Shown: positions 36,057 to 44,424 of the stretch, piece after piece
How the letters are laid out: the number at the start of each line of letters is the position of its first letter
How positions within the stretch are numbered: position 1 is the first letter of the stretch
Source: Halorientalis sp. IM1011
GTDB lineage: Archaea > Halobacteriota > Halobacteria > Halobacteriales > Haloarculaceae
Assembly (NCBI RefSeq): GCF_001989615.1
Contig: NZ_CP019067.1
Location: forward strand, 620,001-684,000
Length of the DNA stretch: 64,000 nt
Direction of reading: 5' to 3'
Notes under the pieces: generated by a model
Told to the model about the DNA's origin: nothing
The model's database searches: none
The model's input: only the letters and a program-made list of their open reading frames with translations
Program-made: the position numbers and the translations under genes

Positions 36057-36497
36057 ATGACCCGTTCCTGGAAACGCGTCCTGAAAGCGGTGGCGGTGGG
36101 GGCCGGTACGTTCGTCCTCTTCGGGGTCGTCACTGGATTGATCCCGAATCCCCTTTACGTCCGTATGGTTCCACGCACGGGTCTGGACTACCTGTTCCTG
36201 ACGCTCACTGCGGGCGCGCTCGCACTCTATACGTTCCAGCGCACGCCCGACGGGGGCGACGACAGGAGCGCGGCCGCCGGAACAGCCCTCGGCTTTCTCG
36301 CGTTCGGCTGTCCGATCTGTAACGCCATCCTGCTGGCGCTGTTCAGCAGTTCCGCGCTGATGACGTATCTAGACCCGCTCCGCCCGGTGATCGGCGCGGT
36401 GAGCGTCGTCGTCTTCGCGGGACTGCTCTACGTCCGGTCCCAGAAATCCTGTGCAGACTGTGCGGGTCAGCCGTCGACGGATCCGGGGGCCGACTGA
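36057..36497 (+). CDS. Membrane protein with intramembrane GCPIC motif
   Basis: 146 residues with about four hydrophobic helices. A CxxC pair (C85, C88 in AFGCPICNAILL) sits at the start of the third helix, and a second pair (SCADC) lies near the C terminus. I do not recognise a named family. The same GCxxC-in-a-helix design recurs in the gene at 36793-37338, so redox or metal chemistry at the membrane is likely. The ATG at 36057 begins the first helix. Confidence 0.75.
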   Translation: MTRSWKRVLKAVAVGAGTFVLFGVVTGLIPNPLYVRMVPRTGLDYLFLTLTAGALALYTFQRTPDGGDDRSAAAGTALGFLAFGCPICNAILLALFSSSALMTYLDPLRPVIGAVSVVVFAGLLYVRSQKSCADCAGQPSTDPGAD

Positions 36498-36502
36498 GAC
36501 CG

Positions 36503-36757
36503 ATGACGGACGGAGCCGACGAGGACGCTGACGACGCGGACGCCCGATGGCCCCTCGTGGCCGTCGGCGGCGCAGTGAGTCTCTGCTGTCTGTTCGCCGC
36601 GCCGGCGGCGACCGGCGCAGCAAGCGGTGTCGCGGCTGGCGGTGCGACCGCGGCGCTGGGCGGGGGCGTCGTTCGCGTCGCCGTCTCGGCCCTGACGGTC
36701 GGGCTCCTCGCCGTGGTGTGGCGACTCCGCACCGACGCGAGTTGCTGTGAGAAGTGA
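36503..36757 (+). CDS. Two-helix membrane protein with vicinal cysteines
   Basis: 84 residues: acidic N terminus, first helix containing SLCCLFAAPAATGAASG, second helix, and a terminal DASCCEK. The CC in the first helix followed by small residues resembles the metal-binding helix of MerT/MerF-type mercury transporters, but it is too short and divergent to call. It follows the GCPIC protein by 5 bases, so the two form an operon. Confidence 0.65.
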   Translation: MTDGADEDADDADARWPLVAVGGAVSLCCLFAAPAATGAASGVAAGGATAALGGGVVRVAVSALTVGLLAVVWRLRTDASCCEK

Positions 36758-36792
36758 GATAACAGGTCGTTTGGGTCCGTTCCCGACGCTCC

Positions 36793-37338
36793 TTACTCGC
36801 CGCCGGCCCCCGACGGGATCGCACAGTACCGGGGGTCCCCGAGCCGGGAGAGATAGGCCACGAGGAGCACGAGGCCCGCCAGACGGAGGAGGTTCCCGTC
36901 GAAGGGGAGCGTCGAGAGCGCACCGACGAATCCGAGCGTACCGAGGAGGCCGGCTCCACAGCTCGCACAGCCGGAGGCGAGCAGTCCGGGGAGCACGCTC
37001 GACAGGCCGCGAGCGCTCACGCCGCCGGCGTGTCGGATACGGCCGATGGCGGTCGTGAGTGCGACCCCGGTGACGACGGCGTAGACGACGGTCAGACCGA
37101 GCCCGACCGCACCGATCGACTCGAACGTGTTCGCGGTGAGCGCGAGCACCGCGTCGTCGAGATAGGCCAGATCCGACGTGAGCATCTGTATCGAATAGGT
37201 CGGGAACGAGGACAGGATCAACAGGGCGTAGGTCGTGACGGCGAACGCGAGCGTCGCGACCGTCCGCCGTGTCGAGGTGAACGGGTAGCCGAAGGCTTCG
37301 ACGAACCGCGAGACGTGGGCGTCGACGATATCGTTCAC
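36793..37338 (-). CDS. Membrane protein with GCASCG motif
   Basis: 181 residues with about five transmembrane helices; C124/C127 (LLASGCASCGAGLLGTLG) open a membrane helix and C172 lies near the end. The start is GTG at 37338, overlapping the TGA of the upstream DsbA-like gene (GTGA), so translation is coupled to it. A partner role in re-oxidising or feeding the exported thiol protein is plausible; transport is the alternative. Confidence 0.78.
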   Translation of the reverse strand: MNDIVDAHVSRFVEAFGYPFTSTRRTVATLAFAVTTYALLILSSFPTYSIQMLTSDLAYLDDAVLALTANTFESIGAVGLGLTVVYAVVTGVALTTAIGRIRHAGGVSARGLSSVLPGLLASGCASCGAGLLGTLGFVGALSTLPFDGNLLRLAGLVLLVAYLSRLGDPRYCAIPSGAGGE

Positions 37339-38090
37339 GCGTTTCTCACCCTCGAGATCGCTTCGTCGAAGCGTTCGTACGGCTGTGCGCCGACGAGTTT
37401 CCCCGCCTTGTCGGCGTCTCGGTTGTAGAGGACGAACGCCGGCGTCCCTCTGATCCCGAACCTCGAAGCCTGCTGTACGTCCGTCTCGATTTCGGCTTCG
37501 ATCTCCGTCCCGTGATCGTCCATGCACGTCTCCACGGCGTTGGCGTCGACGCCCTCGACACCCGCCGTGATCTCTAGCAGGTTCTCCCTCGACGCCCAGC
37601 CCGAACCCTTCTCGCCCTGCGCCTCGAACACGGCCGAGTGCCAGTCCAGATAGCGGTCCGGGTTCGCGTCCCGGACCTGCCGCCAGACACACCGGTCCAT
37701 CACTGCGGCCGTCGTCGACGCGTCGCTGAGGTACGGAAACTGGATGAACACGAAGCGGACGGTACCCTCCTCGACGTGGTTCTCGATCAGTTTCGGGAAG
37801 GCGCCGCCCTCGAAGCGGCGGCAGAACGGACACTGGTAGTCGCTCCAGTAGTACACGTCGACCGGAGCGTCCTTCGCGCCGAGGATCGGATGGCCACCGA
37901 GTTCGATGCCGAAACCGGTCGTCTTGGAACTGCTGTGAAACCCTGCCCCGCTCGATTCGTTCGAAGTCGATCCGTCGGAGCTGTCACCATCGAGCCGTGA
38001 CGCTCCGTAGACGACGCCACCCCCGACGGCGACTGTGCCGATCCCACCGAGGAGGGCACGACGCGTCGCCGGCGAATCCGGTCCTTCCAT
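37335..38090 (-). CDS. Exported DsbA-like thioredoxin-fold protein
   Basis: 251 residues. The N terminus has a twin-arginine-type signal (TRRALLGGIGTVAVGGGVVYG) followed by a Ser/Asp-rich linker, then a thioredoxin fold with the active site CPFC (C87, C90 in SDYQCPFCRRFEGG) and cis-Pro region IRGTPAFVLYNRD. The family catalyses or accepts disulfide exchange outside the cell. The last codons overlap the GCASCG membrane-protein gene. Confidence 0.88.
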   Translation of the reverse strand: MEGPDSPATRRALLGGIGTVAVGGGVVYGASRLDGDSSDGSTSNESSGAGFHSSSKTTGFGIELGGHPILGAKDAPVDVYYWSDYQCPFCRRFEGGAFPKLIENHVEEGTVRFVFIQFPYLSDASTTAAVMDRCVWRQVRDANPDRYLDWHSAVFEAQGEKGSGWASRENLLEITAGVEGVDANAVETCMDDHGTEIEAEIETDVQQASRFGIRGTPAFVLYNRDADKAGKLVGAQPYERFDEAISRVRNA

Positions 38091-38189
38091 GCGTCGTGGT
38101 CGTCGTTGGGCTCACATAGACCACCCGACGATTTGCAGAGCGTGCAAAACAGCCCGGGGGTGGGGGCAGGCGACTGCTGGCGTGGGCGG

Positions 38190-38921
38190 TTACTGGAACC
38201 CGATGGGCTGGGCCTGGGAACTCTCGTCGCCGGCCTGGCCCATCTGCTGGGCGAGTTGCTGGCGGGCCTGTGCGATCTCCTCGGCCTGATCGACCAGTTT
38301 CTGGGTGTCGACGTCGATCCCTGCGACGGGCGCGACGGCGTCGATCAACAGCTTGCGAGCGGCCTCGGGATCGGGGAACTGCGCGTTGGACTCGACGACG
38401 AACCCGAGGCTGTCGAGGCCGTCCCGTTCGGCCCGCGAGAGCAGGTTCCCGGTCGGGCCGCTGACGAACCCGCTCTGTGGCGGGGCGGTGATGTCGTGTT
38501 CCTCCAGCAGGTCGCCGGCTTCGCCCGTGGCGACCCCGTGTAGTTCCGGCGGGCCGCCCTTGTCGGCGGGGAGGCCGCTGAGATACAGCGGGAGGGCGTC
38601 CTGCTCGGCGATCCACCCCGAGAGGCAGGCCGCGAACTCGGTAGCCTCGCTCGGCGAGACGGGCACGTCGCTCTGGAGGGCGAGCAGGTCTTGGTCGTGG
38701 TCGGCGTAGATCCGAACCGGCGGTTCGACGCTCTGGCTACCTTCGTGGTAGACGGCCACGTCGGGCAACCCGTCACACCGGCAGGCGGCGTAGTAGGACA
38801 TATCGAACGCGTCGACGAGGTGGTCGGTGGCGATCTTCCCGACGAGGCCGACACCGGGCAACCCCTCGATCAGGACCGGCGACTCCAGTGAACGGTCGTC
38901 GTGGACATCGACGTGTGCCAT
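38190..38921 (-). CDS. PAC2-family protein (second copy)
   Basis: 243-residue PAC2/DUF75 protein, start MAHVDVHDDRSL with the hallmark LIEGLPGVGLVGKIATDHLV. A central block (FVVESNAQFPDPEAARKLL) and a Gln-rich C-terminal helix (AEEIAQARQQLAQQMGQ) follow. Only about half the motifs match the copy at 1619-2377, so these are ancient paralogues. Probable proteasome-related chaperone; function in archaea unproven. ATG 38921 is chosen over an upstream in-frame ATG. Confidence 0.88.
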   Translation of the reverse strand: MAHVDVHDDRSLESPVLIEGLPGVGLVGKIATDHLVDAFDMSYYAACRCDGLPDVAVYHEGSQSVEPPVRIYADHDQDLLALQSDVPVSPSEATEFAACLSGWIAEQDALPLYLSGLPADKGGPPELHGVATGEAGDLLEEHDITAPPQSGFVSGPTGNLLSRAERDGLDSLGFVVESNAQFPDPEAARKLLIDAVAPVAGIDVDTQKLVDQAEEIAQARQQLAQQMGQAGDESSQAQPIGFQ

Positions 38922-39066
38922 AGCCGCCCTTTGACCGGCAGCGAGTAAAATCCCGTGGGCCACACACTTTGTTCGGTTTCCCTCCACTCTCGCGACCGGG
39001 TGCCGCCTCGTCGCCCGCCACCGTACCGGTGGCCGGATAGCGGTTCTCTCCGGAGTGAATTCCGCG

Positions 39067-39075
39067 AATATTATG
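39067..39075 (+). promoter_or_regulatory. TATA-like element of the short-chain dehydrogenase
   Basis: AATATTATG, an AT-rich core centred 27 bases before the start codon at 39098, as for a leaderless transcript. Confidence 0.45.
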
Positions 39076-39097
39076 TGCGATCGTTCGAAACTGTCGG

Positions 39098-40018
39098 ATG
39101 ATGATACTCGGGGACAGGGATCCGGAAGTGAAGGCGGGGGTACAGGGCGTGGACTTGTCCGGACAGACGGTGCTCGTGACGGGGTCGACGAACGGCCTCG
39201 GTCGGCAGGCCGCGGTGGCGATGGGACGACTCGGGGCCGACGTGATCGTCCACGGCCGCGATAGGGCGGCCGGCGAGAGCGCCGTCGACGAACTGGAAGC
39301 GGTCGGCTCCGACGCGCAGTTCGTCTCGGCGGACTACGCGTCGGTCGAGGCGGTGCGCGGGATGGCCGACGAGGTTCGCGACTCGGTCGACGAGATCGAC
39401 GTGCTCTGTAACAACGCCGGTGGACTGTTCGACGACGACGAGCGGACGGAACTCGGCGTGGGGATGCACTTTCACATCAACCACCTCTCGCCGTTCCTGC
39501 TGACGACGGAACTGCTCGACACGCTCGCGCCGGACGCGCGGGTCGTCACCACGGCCTCCATCGGCCACCGCGTCACCTCGATGAATCTCGACGCGCTGAT
39601 CGAGCCGAGCCCGTTCTCGGAGTGGGCGGCCTACTGCCGGTCGAAACTGGCGAACATCCACTTCGCGAACGAACTGGCCCGGCGGCTGGACAACGCGGGG
39701 CGGGGCGTCACGTCCAACTCGTTCCACCCGGGCATCATCCCCGGAAGCGAGTTCTCGCGGGCGCTCCCCGGCCCGATCCAGCAGTTCGGCAACTTCCTCG
39801 ACGACGTGCCGCTAACCGATTCGCCCGCGGACGGAGCCGCGACGATGACCTACCTCGCAGCGTCCGAGGACGTCGCGGGGACGACCGGCAAGTACTTCGC
39901 GCGCTGTCGCAAGCGCCGCCCCGCACCGGACGCGCGCGACGAGCAGGCCCAGCGCGACCTCTGGAAGCGCAGCGCCGACCTGCTCGACATCGAGGAACCG
40001 CTCGCGGATTACGCCTGA
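39098..40018 (+). CDS. Short-chain dehydrogenase/reductase
   Basis: 306-residue SDR. Rossmann motif TGSTNGLGRQAA near residue 30, NNAGGLF, catalytic Ser in TTASIGHR and the YxxxK in AYCRSKLAN. Length and layout resemble retinol-dehydrogenase/WW-domain-oxidoreductase-like SDRs, so a lipid or retinoid-like substrate is possible. The C terminus (KYFARCRKRRPAPDARDEQ) is typical of that group. Confidence 0.9.
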   Translation: MMILGDRDPEVKAGVQGVDLSGQTVLVTGSTNGLGRQAAVAMGRLGADVIVHGRDRAAGESAVDELEAVGSDAQFVSADYASVEAVRGMADEVRDSVDEIDVLCNNAGGLFDDDERTELGVGMHFHINHLSPFLLTTELLDTLAPDARVVTTASIGHRVTSMNLDALIEPSPFSEWAAYCRSKLANIHFANELARRLDNAGRGVTSNSFHPGIIPGSEFSRALPGPIQQFGNFLDDVPLTDSPADGAATMTYLAASEDVAGTTGKYFARCRKRRPAPDARDEQAQRDLWKRSADLLDIEEPLADYA

Positions 40019-40058
40019 GAACCGCGTCGGGCCTAGGGTTTTCCGGGCGGGCGTAGAC

Positions 40059-40397
40059 GTGGCCGATATGGTCGCCAGCCGCGGTCCCGTCGCCGGCCCG
40101 CTCGTGGTCGTCCTGGCCGGCGTCGTCATCGCCGCCGTCCCGCTCCAGTTCGGCGGGGTGTTCGCACTCGTCGGTGCCGACGGCGCGCCGGCCGTCGGCC
40201 TCGCCATCGGGTGTGCGCTCGTCCTCGTCGGCGTGGCCGCCCACCTTCGACCGTCGTTCACGACCGAACTCGGTGCCGTCGCCATCGTCCTCTCGCTCGC
40301 GTCCGTGTTCGGTGCGCTCGGCGGCCTCGTCGTGGGCCTCCTGCTGGGTGTCGTCGGTGGGAGCCTCTGTGTCGCGTGGAAGCCGACAGCGGGATGA
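40059..40397 (+). CDS. Four-helix membrane protein (DUF6114-like)
   Basis: 112 residues with four closely packed hydrophobic helices and almost no soluble part (AVPLQFGGVFALVGADG between helices). It resembles the DUF6114 family of small membrane proteins. Start GTG at 40059, or ATG at 40068. Function unknown. Confidence 0.68.
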   Translation: MADMVASRGPVAGPLVVVLAGVVIAAVPLQFGGVFALVGADGAPAVGLAIGCALVLVGVAAHLRPSFTTELGAVAIVLSLASVFGALGGLVVGLLLGVVGGSLCVAWKPTAG

Positions 40398-40454
40398 TTC
40401 CGAACCTCCCCGACCCGCGGGAGGGTTTAGTGCCTTCGGCCCGTCGACTCCGGT

Positions 40455-40739
40455 ATGGGTTCGATCACCCTCTTCACCACGTCGGAGTACGAACCGCAGG
40501 CGTTCGACGCCGTCCTGTTCCGGGAGACGCTCGTCGTCTGCGTGCAGGCCGACGAGGAGTCGGTTCGGCTGGTGCCGCTCGACAAGGTCAACCACGTCGA
40601 CGGAGACGCCGACGACGTACTCGTCGACACCGAGATCCCCGAATCGTTCTACGGCGGTGCCGAGTACGGCCTCGCCGACGTCGAGGCGTTCCCCGACCTC
40701 CAGACCCACCTCGAAGATCTGGAGGGTGAAGAGTACTGA
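40455..40739 (+). CDS. Small acidic protein (94 aa)
   Basis: 94 residues, MGSITLFTTSEYEP at the start, strand-rich first half (AVLFRETLVVCVQADEESVRLVP) and an acidic helical end. Codon use supports a real gene. Family and function not recognised; no membrane segment. Confidence 0.65.
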   Translation: MGSITLFTTSEYEPQAFDAVLFRETLVVCVQADEESVRLVPLDKVNHVDGDADDVLVDTEIPESFYGGAEYGLADVEAFPDLQTHLEDLEGEEY

Positions 40740-40758
40740 ACGCTCGCGGTTCCTTTCG

Positions 40759-40935
40759 TCACCGCTCGACTGTTCGAGGACTCCCTCCGGTCGTCCTCGC
40801 TACCCTCGTCCGCCCGTCCCGCGGTTCCTCACGTCACCGCTCGCACCTCCGGCGGACTCCCTGTCTCGCGGTTTCACCGCTCGACTGTTCGAGGACTCCC
40901 TCCGGTCGTCCTCGCTACCCTCGTCCGCCCGTCCC
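40759..40935 (+). repeat. 62-bp perfect direct repeat with a degenerate third copy
   Basis: The 62 bases at 40759-40820 recur identically at 40874-40935 (offset 115). Each copy opens with TCACCGCTCGACTG and ends CCGCCCGTCCC. The DNA between (40821-40873) contains a diverged partial copy (ACGTCACCGCTCGCACC). This fills the 239-base spacer between the 94-aa gene and the RNA methyltransferase gene. No coding potential is evident. Confidence 0.9.
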
Positions 40936-40978
40936 GGGATAGCCGAGGTTTTAATCACCGGGAGCGAACGGACGGCCA

Positions 40979-41884
40979 ATGGAGGTACTGGACCGCTACG
41001 AACCGCTGATCGACGACTTCGAGGCGTTCCGCGACGCCTGCGAGCGCCCGCTGCCGTCGGTGGTTCGGGTGAACACGATCGCGACCGACCCCGAGCGGGC
41101 CCGCGAGGCGCTCGAAGCCGAGGGGATCGGCGTCGAGCCCTGCGAGTGGCACCCCGGCCTCTTCAGACTGGACACCCAGCCGGGGGCCAACTGGCCGTAC
41201 TTCCACGGCTGGCTCCACGGGCAAGAGGAGGTCTCGGCCGTCCCGGCGACGGTCCTCGACCCCGAGCCGGGCGACCGGGTCTGGGACGCCTGTGCCGCCC
41301 CCGGGAGCAAGACCACCCAGCTCTCGGCGCTGATGGACGACCGCGGCCTGCTGGTGGCGACCGACAACAACCTCGGGCGCATCTCCGCGCTGCGGAGCAA
41401 CGCCGAACGGCTCGGCGTCACCAACATCGCCGTCACTCGCGAGGACGCCCGCAACCACTCGCTGAAGCCCTGGGAGTCGAAGGGGTACGACGCCGCCCTC
41501 GTCGACGTGCCCTGTTCCTGTGAGGGCACCATCCGGAAGAATCCCGACACGCTTGACGAGTGGACGCTCGAACACGTGACGGGCATCGCCGGGACCCAGA
41601 AGGGCATCCTCCGACGGGCGGTCCAGGTGGTCCGGGAGGGCGGCCACGTCGTCTACTCTACCTGTACGTTCGCCCCCGAGGAGAACGAGGCCGTCCTCGA
41701 TCACGTGCTGGCCGAGGCGGACTGCCGGCTGGTCGAGTTCGACCTGCCCCTCGACCACGCGCCGGGCGTCACCGAGTGGGAGGGCGAGACCTTCGACGAG
41801 TCGGTCCGGAAAGCGAAGCGGATCTATCCCCACCACAACGACACGGGCGGGTTCTTCTGTGCGAAACTGGAGGTGGAAGGATGA
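40979..41884 (+). CDS. RNA m5C methyltransferase (NSUN/Trm4 type)
   Basis: 301-residue SAM-dependent RNA cytosine-C5 methyltransferase. SAM-binding CAAPGSKTTQLSALM near residue 105, catalytic motifs VPCSCEGTIRKN and YSTCTFAPEENE with both cysteines. The family modifies tRNA (archaeal Trm4) or rRNA. Overlaps the next gene by ATGA. Confidence 0.93.
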   Translation: MEVLDRYEPLIDDFEAFRDACERPLPSVVRVNTIATDPERAREALEAEGIGVEPCEWHPGLFRLDTQPGANWPYFHGWLHGQEEVSAVPATVLDPEPGDRVWDACAAPGSKTTQLSALMDDRGLLVATDNNLGRISALRSNAERLGVTNIAVTREDARNHSLKPWESKGYDAALVDVPCSCEGTIRKNPDTLDEWTLEHVTGIAGTQKGILRRAVQVVREGGHVVYSTCTFAPEENEAVLDHVLAEADCRLVEFDLPLDHAPGVTEWEGETFDESVRKAKRIYPHHNDTGGFFCAKLEVEG

Positions 41885-42399
41885 CGGACCAGCACGACGG
41901 TCAGACGTTCGTCCGCCTCCCGACCGACCCCGAGGATCGGATCCACGAAGACCAGCCTACCCGTGAGGAACTCCTCGACTGGTGGGACGAGCGGTTCGGC
42001 ATTTCGCGGGCGTTCCTCGCCGACTTTTCCTTCTGGGAGAAAGGACGCGGGAAGGTCTGGGCGTTCCACGCCGACACCGAGTCACCGGTCAGAGTGGAGG
42101 GACTCGGCATGAGCGTCCTGCGGACCCGGGGCGACCACTGGAAGCCGACGACGAACGCGGTCCAGCGATTCGGCCACCGGGCCGAGAAGAACGTGATCCA
42201 CCTCACTCGCGAGCAGGCCGAAGCGTTCGTCGCGGGCGAGGATCAGGAGATCGCGTGGGACGGCGACTGGGGTTACCTGATCGCCACCCACGACCTCGCG
42301 GGGGCGGCCGAACCGCTCGGCGTCGGCCTCTACCTGCACGGGGAGTTGCGCTCGCAAATCCCGAAGGGTCGACGCCGGGACCTCCGAGTGGATCAGTGA
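41881..42399 (+). CDS. DUF7122-like PUA-type partner protein
   Basis: 172-residue protein coupled by ATGA to the RNA methyltransferase. Conserved-looking blocks are DWWDERFGISRAFLADFSFW, GLGMSVLRTRGDHWKPTTNA and HLTREQAEAFVAGEDQEI, then a closing GVGLYLHGELRSQIPKGRRRD. The last block resembles PUA-like RNA-binding ends, suggesting RNA substrate recognition alongside the methyltransferase. Confidence 0.78.
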   Translation: MTDQHDGQTFVRLPTDPEDRIHEDQPTREELLDWWDERFGISRAFLADFSFWEKGRGKVWAFHADTESPVRVEGLGMSVLRTRGDHWKPTTNAVQRFGHRAEKNVIHLTREQAEAFVAGEDQEIAWDGDWGYLIATHDLAGAAEPLGVGLYLHGELRSQIPKGRRRDLRVDQ

Positions 42400-42584
42400 C
42401 CGGCGCGGTACTCGCCGTGTTTGACGCCCAGGAAGAGACAGATCCCGCCGAAGATGGCCATCGACGGGAGGACCATCGTCAGGACGGTCGTCGTCCCCAT
42501 CATCGGCGCGACGAGCAACGCACCCACACCGACGACGATCAACGCCGCGAACAGTGCCAGCGTCTTCGGCAGGTCGAACTCCAT
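42393..42584 (-). CDS. Two-helix membrane protein (63 aa)
   Basis: 63 residues, MEFDLPKTLALF followed by two hydrophobic helices (about 7-28 and 36-55) and a short charged end (GVKHGEYRAGH). Tail-overlaps the convergent DUF7122-like gene by 7 bases. Small haloarchaeal membrane protein of unknown function. Confidence 0.68.
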   Translation of the reverse strand: MEFDLPKTLALFAALIVVGVGALLVAPMMGTTTVLTMVLPSMAIFGGICLFLGVKHGEYRAGH

Positions 42585-42653
42585 ATCTGACCCGTAGGAA
42601 GCGACGGAAATGTGAGTTGTGCTTCCGGCGGTCAGTTCCGGTGGGAGGGGGTT

Positions 42654-43430
42654 TCAGTCGTCGCTGCCGCCGTCTCCGCCGTCGGCCTTCGGCCGGACGA
42701 GGTCGGCCAGCGTCACGAGGATGCCGAGCACCCAGCCGACGGGGACGGAGAGGCCGAACCACATGCCTGCGAAGGCGAGCCCTTCGAGGTCGTACCGCGT
42801 CTTCAGGTACGTGTTCACGTCGGCGAAGTCGAGCGGGTTCTCCAGCAGCCAGATGGCGAGGCTCTCGCTGCGGGGCAGGACGACCTCGGCAACCGTCGGG
42901 GAGTACAGTGCGGCGACGACCGGCGGGAGGAAGATCGCCGTCATCGCGAACGGCCACGCGAACAGGACCGTCGTCACCCGGCCGCCGATCACCCGGAAGC
43001 CGACCGCCAGCGCGGCGGCGACGACCGCTACCGTCGAGGCGGCCGCGACCGCGAAGAAGCCCTCCGTGAGCCCGTCGAACCGGACGTACGACGCCGCGGT
43101 TAGCGCACCCCACAGCAGGATAAACAGGAAGACGACGCCCACGGTTCCGAGTCGAAGCGCCGCGCTGTCGAGCCGTCGGCTCTGGAAACGCAGGACGACA
43201 CCGAGGAGAACGAGCGGGTAGAGGAGTCCGATGATCGGAATCCCGAGGTAGTACCAGGTGTTGTAGGTCACCTTCTCCCGGGCCGTCTTCGGTTCCCACT
43301 TCCCGAGGACGGAACTCGAAGCGTTGCGCTGGCGCGGAAAGAACAACTCCATCCAGGTCTCGTGCATCCGCCGGAGATCGAAGCGGATATCGTCGACGAC
43401 ACCGCCGCCCGACGCGCGTCCCGCTGCCAT
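42654..43430 (-). CDS. Multi-helix membrane protein
   Basis: 258 residues, an N-terminal amphipathic region (FDLRRMHETWMELFFPRQRN) and about six transmembrane helices, ending in an acidic tail. I recognise no family. Short conserved-looking segments are EKVTYNTWYYLGIPIIG and VLFAWPFAMTAIFLPPVV. Monocistronic by spacing. Confidence 0.72.
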   Translation of the reverse strand: MAAGRASGGGVVDDIRFDLRRMHETWMELFFPRQRNASSSVLGKWEPKTAREKVTYNTWYYLGIPIIGLLYPLVLLGVVLRFQSRRLDSAALRLGTVGVVFLFILLWGALTAASYVRFDGLTEGFFAVAAASTVAVVAAALAVGFRVIGGRVTTVLFAWPFAMTAIFLPPVVAALYSPTVAEVVLPRSESLAIWLLENPLDFADVNTYLKTRYDLEGLAFAGMWFGLSVPVGWVLGILVTLADLVRPKADGGDGGSDD

Positions 43431-43534
43431 GTGCGGCGGGTTACGACGCGGGGGGTATAATCATTCTGGCCTCGTCAGACGCGTGTCAACGAGGGGGAAT
43501 TCGAGAGGCCAGCCGCCGGTCCGCGACAGGACGG

Positions 43535-44368
43535 TTACCAGGCGTCCGGCGCGAAGTCGGGGTGGACCCGCCGGTCCCGCTCGTCGATGGCGTCGATCCG
43601 CTCGATATCGTCCGCTGAGAGGTCGACGTCGACGCTCCCGAAGTTGTCCCGGATGTGGTCCTCGCCGGTCGCCTTCGGGATGGCGGTGACGCCCTTCTCG
43701 CGGAGCCAGGCGAGGCTGACCTGCGCGGGGCTAGCGTCGTGGGCCTCGGCGATGTCGACGATGGTGTCGTTCTCGAAGACCTGCCCGCGAGCGAGCGGCG
43801 AGTACGCCACCAGTTCGAGGTCCGTGTCGGCCGCGAACTCCCGGAGTTCGGTCTGGGGGAGGAGCGGGTGCATCTCCACCTGATTGGCGAACACGGGCAT
43901 GTCGGCGTGCTCGCGGGCCTCCTCGACGTGGTGGGGCTCGAAGTTCGAGACCCCGAACTGCTCGATCTTGCCCTCGTCGTGGAGCTGGTCGAACGCCGAG
44001 ATGGTCCCCTCGGGGTCGTACTCGCGGGCCGGCCAGTGGATGTACAGCAGGTCGACGTAGTCGACGCCGAGTTTGTCCAGACTCGCCTCGGTGCTCTCGA
44101 TCACGTCGTCGTGGGCCAGTTCCGAGATCCACACCTTGGTCGCGAGGAACACGTCCTCGCGGTCCACGTCGGCTTCGGCGATGCCGCGGCCGACGGCCTC
44201 CTCGTTGCCGTAGGCCTGTGCGGTGTCGATGTGCCGATAGCCGGCCTCGAGTGCGGTCCGGACGCTCTCGGCGCACTGGTCGGCGTCCTCGTTCTGCCAG
44301 GTGCCGAGACCGAGCATCGGCATGCCGTTCGCTCGCGGAACGCTCTCGGGGTCGAGTTGTGGAGACAT
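43535..44368 (-). CDS. Aldo/keto reductase
   Basis: 277-residue NADPH-dependent reductase with a TIM-barrel fold. The catalytic tetrad is visible: Asp in YRHIDTAQAYGNE with Tyr, Lys in VFLATKVW, His in LLYIHWPA. AIPKATGEDHIRDNF binds the cofactor phosphate. Substrate unknown. The ATG at 44368 is chosen (an ATG two codons upstream is equivalent). Confidence 0.92.
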   Translation of the reverse strand: MSPQLDPESVPRANGMPMLGLGTWQNEDADQCAESVRTALEAGYRHIDTAQAYGNEEAVGRGIAEADVDREDVFLATKVWISELAHDDVIESTEASLDKLGVDYVDLLYIHWPAREYDPEGTISAFDQLHDEGKIEQFGVSNFEPHHVEEAREHADMPVFANQVEMHPLLPQTELREFAADTDLELVAYSPLARGQVFENDTIVDIAEAHDASPAQVSLAWLREKGVTAIPKATGEDHIRDNFGSVDVDLSADDIERIDAIDERDRRVHPDFAPDAW

Positions 44369-44424
44369 AGTCATAGAACGAACGGCTGCCGCGTGGAAAA
44401 CGGTTGTGAAACCGGCGCGAAGCG

